Assembly (NCBI GenBank): GCA_016793635.1 | Contig: JAEUMD010000013.1 | Coordinates: forward strand, 1-64,000 | Direction of reading: 5' to 3' | Source: Hyphomicrobiaceae bacterium | GTDB lineage: Bacteria > Pseudomonadota > Alphaproteobacteria > Rhizobiales > Hyphomicrobiaceae | Length of the DNA: 64,000 nt | Part shown: piece after piece, positions 60,164 to 64,000 of the stretch | Position numbering within the stretch: position 1 is the stretch's first letter | Layout of the letters: each line of letters begins with the position of its first letter | Position numbers and translations under genes: made by a program | Notes under the pieces: model-generated | What the model saw: the letters and a program-made list of their open reading frames with translations, nothing else | The model's database searches: none | What the model was told of the DNA's origin: nothing

Positions 60164-60387
60164 ATTCCCCCGTCGTCGGCAGCCCCGCCCCCGCGCGGCT
60201 GCTTTCCCCCTCATGCCGCGTTACGTGTGATTCCGTCGCGGCGAGGCATTTGATCGGGGTGGATTGTGGCAGTGAACGGGCATCGCGCGGTTCTGTGTCG
60301 CGAATGGGGGAGGTCTGTGGTTGAACTGCAACTCCAGGGGTACGCGTGCGCCCGGCCACGCCCTTCACGCAGCAGCCGAAAGCCGTG

Positions 60388-61392
60388 TCACGCCGGTCGC
60401 TCGACACCCAACCATTGCGCGCCGCCGTAGCGCTCGCCCCACGGGAAGCCCTCGGGAAAAACCGCCGCTATTTCCGCGCGCTCGTCACGCGTCAAATGAA
60501 CGCGAGAGCCGGCGACGTTCTCTTCCAGGTGCTCGGCGCTGCGCGTGCCGGGGATTGCCAGGATGTGCCGGTCCGCCGAGAGCACCCAGGCTATCGCGAG
60601 AGTCGCGGGCGGGCGGCCCAATTTACGCGCGAGCTCGACGAAGCGCGCCACGGCATCTCGATTGCGCGAGAACTCCGGCTCCTGGAATCGCGGGTTTGCG
60701 CGCCGGAAGTCGGCCCGGCCGAAGCTCTGCGGGTCGAGCGGGCTGCCGGTCAGCATGCCGCGGCCGAGCGGGCTGAAGGCGACGAAGGTGACACCGAGAT
60801 CGCGGCAGGTGGCGAGCATCTCGTCCTCGACGCCTCGAGTCCACAGCGAATACTCGCTCTGCACGGCGGCGATGCGATGTACGCGGTTGGCGCGGCGCAG
60901 CGTCTCCGGCGACACCTCGCTCAATCCTATGGCACCGATCTTCCCCTCGCGTTTCAACTGGGCCATCGTCTCGACGACCTCCTCGATCGGACGGTCGATC
61001 TCGCGACGATTGAGATAGAACAACTCGACGTTGTCTCGTCCGAGCCGCTTCAGCGATTTCTCGAGCGCCGATTTGAGGTGTGCTGCGCTGTTGTCGATAC
61101 GCCGCTCGCCGGTTCCGGGCACGTAGCGGATGGCCGCCTTTGTTGCCAGTAGAACGCGGGCGCGGCTCTCGCGGAGGAAACGGCCGATCAGCTCCTCGCT
61201 CTGGCCCATGCCGTAAATGTCGGACGTGTCGATGTGATTGACGCCGAGTGCGACCGCGTGCGCCAGGAGCCGCATGACTTCGGCCTCGGTGGTCGGTCCG
61301 TAGGTGCCGCCGATGCTCATCGCTCCGAGCCCGACCGAGGAAACCAGCGGTCCCCAGCTCCCCAGGCGTCGCATGTCCATTTCAGTCCCCAT
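60388..61392 (-). CDS. Aldo/keto reductase, catalytic His replaced by Asn
   Basis: The 334-residue protein is a YajO/YakC-like aldo/keto reductase: LGLGAMSIGGTYGPTTEAEV, HIDTSDIYGMGQSEELIGRFL, LLATKAAIR, AIGLSEVSPETLRRA and IAIPGTRS-like NADP-binding end (ILAIPGTRSAEHLEENV). Three of the four catalytic residues are present (Asp 55, Tyr 60, Lys 85), but the usual YxHR His is Asn 128 (FYLNRREID). It probably still binds NADPH. Several ATGs lie close together at the start (residues 1, 5 and 7). Confidence 0.9.
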   Translation of the reverse strand: MGTEMDMRRLGSWGPLVSSVGLGAMSIGGTYGPTTEAEVMRLLAHAVALGVNHIDTSDIYGMGQSEELIGRFLRESRARVLLATKAAIRYVPGTGERRIDNSAAHLKSALEKSLKRLGRDNVELFYLNRREIDRPIEEVVETMAQLKREGKIGAIGLSEVSPETLRRANRVHRIAAVQSEYSLWTRGVEDEMLATCRDLGVTFVAFSPLGRGMLTGSPLDPQSFGRADFRRANPRFQEPEFSRNRDAVARFVELARKLGRPPATLAIAWVLSADRHILAIPGTRSAEHLEENVAGSRVHLTRDERAEIAAVFPEGFPWGERYGGAQWLGVERPA

Positions 61393-61570
61393 CAGTCTCG
61401 AGCGTGGCCATCACGTCCCTTCGGCCGCGATCGCGGTGGCGACCGTCAAGCTAAAGGAGATGTGCGGTGCCGTTCGGCTCCGGCCGCCGCTGACCCGTCT
61501 TGTCGCGGGCAGTTGGACAAGGTTTAGTCGCGATCCCTTCAGTCGAAAAGTGGGAACAGGGGAGTGTGAC

Positions 61571-62902
61571 TTGAACCTATTTGCCAAGTTGCAGGAACGG
61601 GCCAACGCGGGGCAGCCGGTGCGGGTGGCGCAGGTCGGCGCCGGCAAATTCGGAACGATGTTCCTGGCGCAGGCGCGCCTCACCACTGGACTGCACGTCG
61701 CTGCCCTTGCGGACCTGGCGCCGCAAAGAGCCAAGGAGCGGCTGGCGGCCGCGGGTTGGGAGGCGGATCGGTCCGCCGCCCGAAGCCTCGACGACGCCTG
61801 CGCCACTGGTGGGACTTGGGTGACGGACAATGCGATCGCCGCTATTTCGGACCCCCGGGTCGAGGTCGTGATCGAGGCGACGGGTGATCCCGCCACGGGC
61901 GTCAAGCTGGCGCGCCATGCCTTCCGGCACGGCAAGCACGTCGTCATGGTCAACGTCGAGGCCGACGCCCTCGTCGGCCCATTGCTGGCGGCGGAAGCGC
62001 GCGCTGCGGGTGTCGTCTATTCGCTCGCCTGGGGCGATCAGCCGGCCCTCATCGCCGAGCACGTCGATTGGGCGCGGGCCTGCGGCTTCGAGGTGATCGC
62101 CGCCGGCAAGGGTACGCGCTACCTGCCGCGCTATCATGCCTCGACGCCCGATACCGTCTGGGAGATCCTCGCGGGCTATCTCAGAGTCGAGCGTGGCAGC
62201 ATCAACCCGCAGATGTTCAACTCGTTTATCGACGGGACCAAGTCGGCCATCGAAATGACGGCCGTCTGTAACGCCTGCGGGCTGGTGCCGCAGACGGCTG
62301 GGCTCGGCTTCCCCCCGGCCTCTCGGTTCGAACTTGCCGAGGTCCTGAAGCCGAGGTCGCAAGGCGGCACGCTCGAGCAGGCGGGCGTGACCGAGGTCGT
62401 TTCGTCGCTGTTCCGAGACGGGCGTGACGTGCCACATCACATCGCCATGGGAACGTTCGTCGTCGTGACCAGCGAGAGCGCCTACGCGCGCCGGTGCTTC
62501 ACCGAGTACAACATGCTCCAGGATGCCTCGGGCACCTACGCGGCGCTCTACCGGCCGACCCACATGATCGGGCTCGAGCTCGGTATCTCCGTGGCGTCGG
62601 TCGCCCTCCGCGGAGAGCCGACGGGTTCGGCCCGGGCCTTCAATTCCGATGTCGTGGCGGTGGCCAAGCGCCGGCTGGTGGCAGGGGAGACGCTGGACGG
62701 CGAGGGCGGTTTCACCGTCTGGGGTCGGCAGTGCCCGGCGCCGGCCTCGGTAGCGGCGGGGTATCTGCCGATCGGGCTGGCACACGGCGTCCGCCTCGCA
62801 CGCGACGTGGCCGAAGGGGCCGTTTTGACCGAGGCCGACGTGGTGCTCGACGCCGGCAACGCGGCGGTCGCCGCCCGGCGCGAGATGCTGGCGCGGGCTT
62901 GA
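61571..62902 (+). CDS. COG4091-type dehydrogenase with SAF-like end
   Basis: The 443-residue protein has a Rossmann NAD(P)-binding start (VRVAQVGAGKFGTMFLAQA, residues about 18-36), a homoserine-dehydrogenase-like middle (VVIEATGDPATGVKLARHAFRHGKHVVMVNVEADALVG), and a C-terminal SAF-like segment (LPIGLAHGVRLARDVAEGAVLTEADVVLD). The family is often called a predicted homoserine dehydrogenase, but several members act in sugar-acid catabolism; the substrate is unknown. TTG 61571 has GGGGAG upstream and matches the family N-terminus; no ATG is suitably placed. It precedes a GntR regulator on the same strand. Confidence 0.85.
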   Translation: MNLFAKLQERANAGQPVRVAQVGAGKFGTMFLAQARLTTGLHVAALADLAPQRAKERLAAAGWEADRSAARSLDDACATGGTWVTDNAIAAISDPRVEVVIEATGDPATGVKLARHAFRHGKHVVMVNVEADALVGPLLAAEARAAGVVYSLAWGDQPALIAEHVDWARACGFEVIAAGKGTRYLPRYHASTPDTVWEILAGYLRVERGSINPQMFNSFIDGTKSAIEMTAVCNACGLVPQTAGLGFPPASRFELAEVLKPRSQGGTLEQAGVTEVVSSLFRDGRDVPHHIAMGTFVVVTSESAYARRCFTEYNMLQDASGTYAALYRPTHMIGLELGISVASVALRGEPTGSARAFNSDVVAVAKRRLVAGETLDGEGGFTVWGRQCPAPASVAAGYLPIGLAHGVRLARDVAEGAVLTEADVVLDAGNAAVAARREMLARA

Positions 62903-63055
62903 CCGAAATGCAGCCTTTGGTTGTTCCCGTGAGGGTGGAAAACTTGCAAAAAATTGCGGCATAATTGGCTAAAATTGAACACGCCTATTCATAATTAACG
63001 ACTCATATGCTACTCAAGGTAGAAATTGAATGTCTGCCATGGGGGAAGTACGGCG

Positions 63056-63799
63056 ATGAAGGCCGAGCCGCATCCGTCTCGATTGGCTGTTCCCAAGCCG
63101 CTCTATAGCCAGGTGCGGGACGTCCTGCTGAAGCGCATCGGCGAGGGCGAATGGGGTGCGGGCGAGGCGCTGCCGAACGAGTTCGTACTGGCAAGTGACT
63201 TCGGCGTGAGTATCGGTACCATCCGACGCGCCATCGAGGGGCTCGAAGAAACCGGGGTGCTGAAACGGATGCAGGGTCGGGGCACGTTCGTCGCCGGACC
63301 CGGCTCCATGGCGCTCGACGACAAATTCTGCCGCCTGCGGCTCGCCGGGAGGCCCGCCGCCGGGCTCGGCTATGAGCTCGATAGTGTCTCGGGACGCGAT
63401 GCGGATACGAGTGAAGCGCAAGCGCTGGGTCATGGCGAACCGGTCGGCGTGACCGAGGTCCGTCAGCGCCTGACCATAGATGGCGAGCCTGTCGGCTACG
63501 AAGTCAGCCTCGTGTCGGTCCTCCGCTTCCCGCGCATCGAGACACAGCTCCCCTATGGCCAGATGCTGTATCGCGTTCTGGCGGACTACGGTGCGCTGGT
63601 CACCCGCTCTGTCGAGAAGATCGCCGCCGTGACGGCGGACGAGGACCTCGCCGGAAAGCTCGGAGTCCGAGCAGGTCAGCCGTTGCTCGAGGTCCGAAGG
63701 ATTGCGTTGACCATCGACAAGGAGCCGGTCGAGCTCCGCCATTCCCACTACAACTTGCACCGCTTTCCAAGCCTTACCTACGACACGTTCATTACCTGA
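63056..63799 (+). CDS. GntR/HutC-family transcriptional regulator
   Basis: The 247-residue repressor has an N-terminal winged helix (residues about 12-78; [58 protein letters not shown]) and a UTRA ligand-binding domain (about 95-240). It likely controls the adjacent COG4091-type dehydrogenase in response to a carbohydrate-derived ligand. ATG 63056 follows GGGGGAAG. The 150 bases upstream include an AT-rich patch (62,940-63,005) unlike its surroundings, suited to a promoter and operator. Confidence 0.93.
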   Translation: MKAEPHPSRLAVPKPLYSQVRDVLLKRIGEGEWGAGEALPNEFVLASDFGVSIGTIRRAIEGLEETGVLKRMQGRGTFVAGPGSMALDDKFCRLRLAGRPAAGLGYELDSVSGRDADTSEAQALGHGEPVGVTEVRQRLTIDGEPVGYEVSLVSVLRFPRIETQLPYGQMLYRVLADYGALVTRSVEKIAAVTADEDLAGKLGVRAGQPLLEVRRIALTIDKEPVELRHSHYNLHRFPSLTYDTFIT

Positions 63800-63891
63800 T
63801 TGCCCTCCGCGCGGCGTCTGCCGTGCTCACACCAATCGAACAAGCTTCCCGCGCGAAGCAGCCGTGCAGTCCAAACGCCGGAGCCTTACCC

Positions 63892-64000
63892 ATGTCGAGC
63901 ACACTCCGCATCAGCCTCAAGTCCGGTGACCGTATTTTCGTTAACGGTGCCGTGTTGAGAGCCGACCGAAAGGTGACACTGGAAATCTTGAATGACGTTA
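63892..64000 (+). CDS. flbT: FlbT flagellar regulator, cut by window end
   Basis: Only the first 36 codons are present. They begin [20 protein letters not shown] and continue [16 protein letters not shown], which closely follows the conserved N-terminus of FlbT, a post-transcriptional regulator of flagellin mRNA in Alphaproteobacteria. GGAG lies about ten bases before the ATG. The gene runs off the right edge, and further flagellar genes are expected beyond it. Confidence 0.8.
   Translation, partial: MSSTLRISLKSGDRIFVNGAVLRADRKVTLEILNDV

Overview
The window looks like two different bacteria joined inside one gene. Bases 1 to about 16,800 have very high GC, a strong CTG and GC3 codon bias, Xanthomonadales-type dispersed palindromes and a gammaproteobacterial gene set. 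Bases from about 16,900 to 64,000 have lower GC, CTC-rich leucine usage and alphaproteobacterial (Hyphomicrobiales-like) genes such as DUF2794, DUF2849, a Mur-like Fur protein and flbT. The switch falls inside acs (acetyl-CoA synthetase), in the very conserved stretch around the [10 protein letters not shown] motif. A metagenome assembly chimera at a conserved k-mer is the simplest explanation; real recombination is the alternative.

Gamma part (1-16.8 kb): a tiny histone H1-like Lys/Ala protein; gcvT-gcvH of the glycine cleavage system; a 24-bp minisatellite with a central REP-like hairpin; an SPFH/NfeD membrane pair; a FadL-like outer membrane protein and a small exported protein; then an acetate module. 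That module holds a cNMP/CBS/DUF294 protein, a DnaQ-like exonuclease, the acetate symporter ActP with its DUF4212 partner, the transporter-histidine kinase hybrid CrbS, the response regulator CrbR, and acs. CrbS/CrbR-type systems are known to control acs in other Gammaproteobacteria, so sensing, uptake and activation of acetate sit together.

Alpha part (16.9-64 kb): the acs N-terminal half, with an ETF-beta lysine methyltransferase-like gene and an EVE-domain gene upstream; the RNA helicase RhlE; the tesA/ybbA/ybbP cluster; a ybhL-type Bax-inhibitor protein; a GNAT acetyltransferase; DUF2794; a CAP-domain lipoprotein; a MoaD/ThiS-like protein paired with a BNR propeller; Ada; an L,D-transpeptidase; an RND pump with its adaptor; and a subtilase with a Cys-rich front half. 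A sulfur block follows: two TauE/SafE permeases, cysH, DUF934, cysI, DUF2849 and a 2Fe-2S ferredoxin. Next are an HCF101-like Mrp ATPase and PPK2. A metal block holds a DUF2946-like protein, a His-rich outer membrane protein, a Mur-like regulator and MntH, with a palindrome between the last two. Then come speD-speE (polyamines), an AsmA-like protein, an aldo/keto reductase with a substituted catalytic His, a COG4091-type dehydrogenase beside a GntR regulator, and the start of flbT at the window edge.

No rRNA, tRNA, CRISPR array, prophage or insertion sequence was seen. Most gaps between genes hold terminators, short repeats or palindromes. The largest gap without a confident gene is 46,655-47,756.
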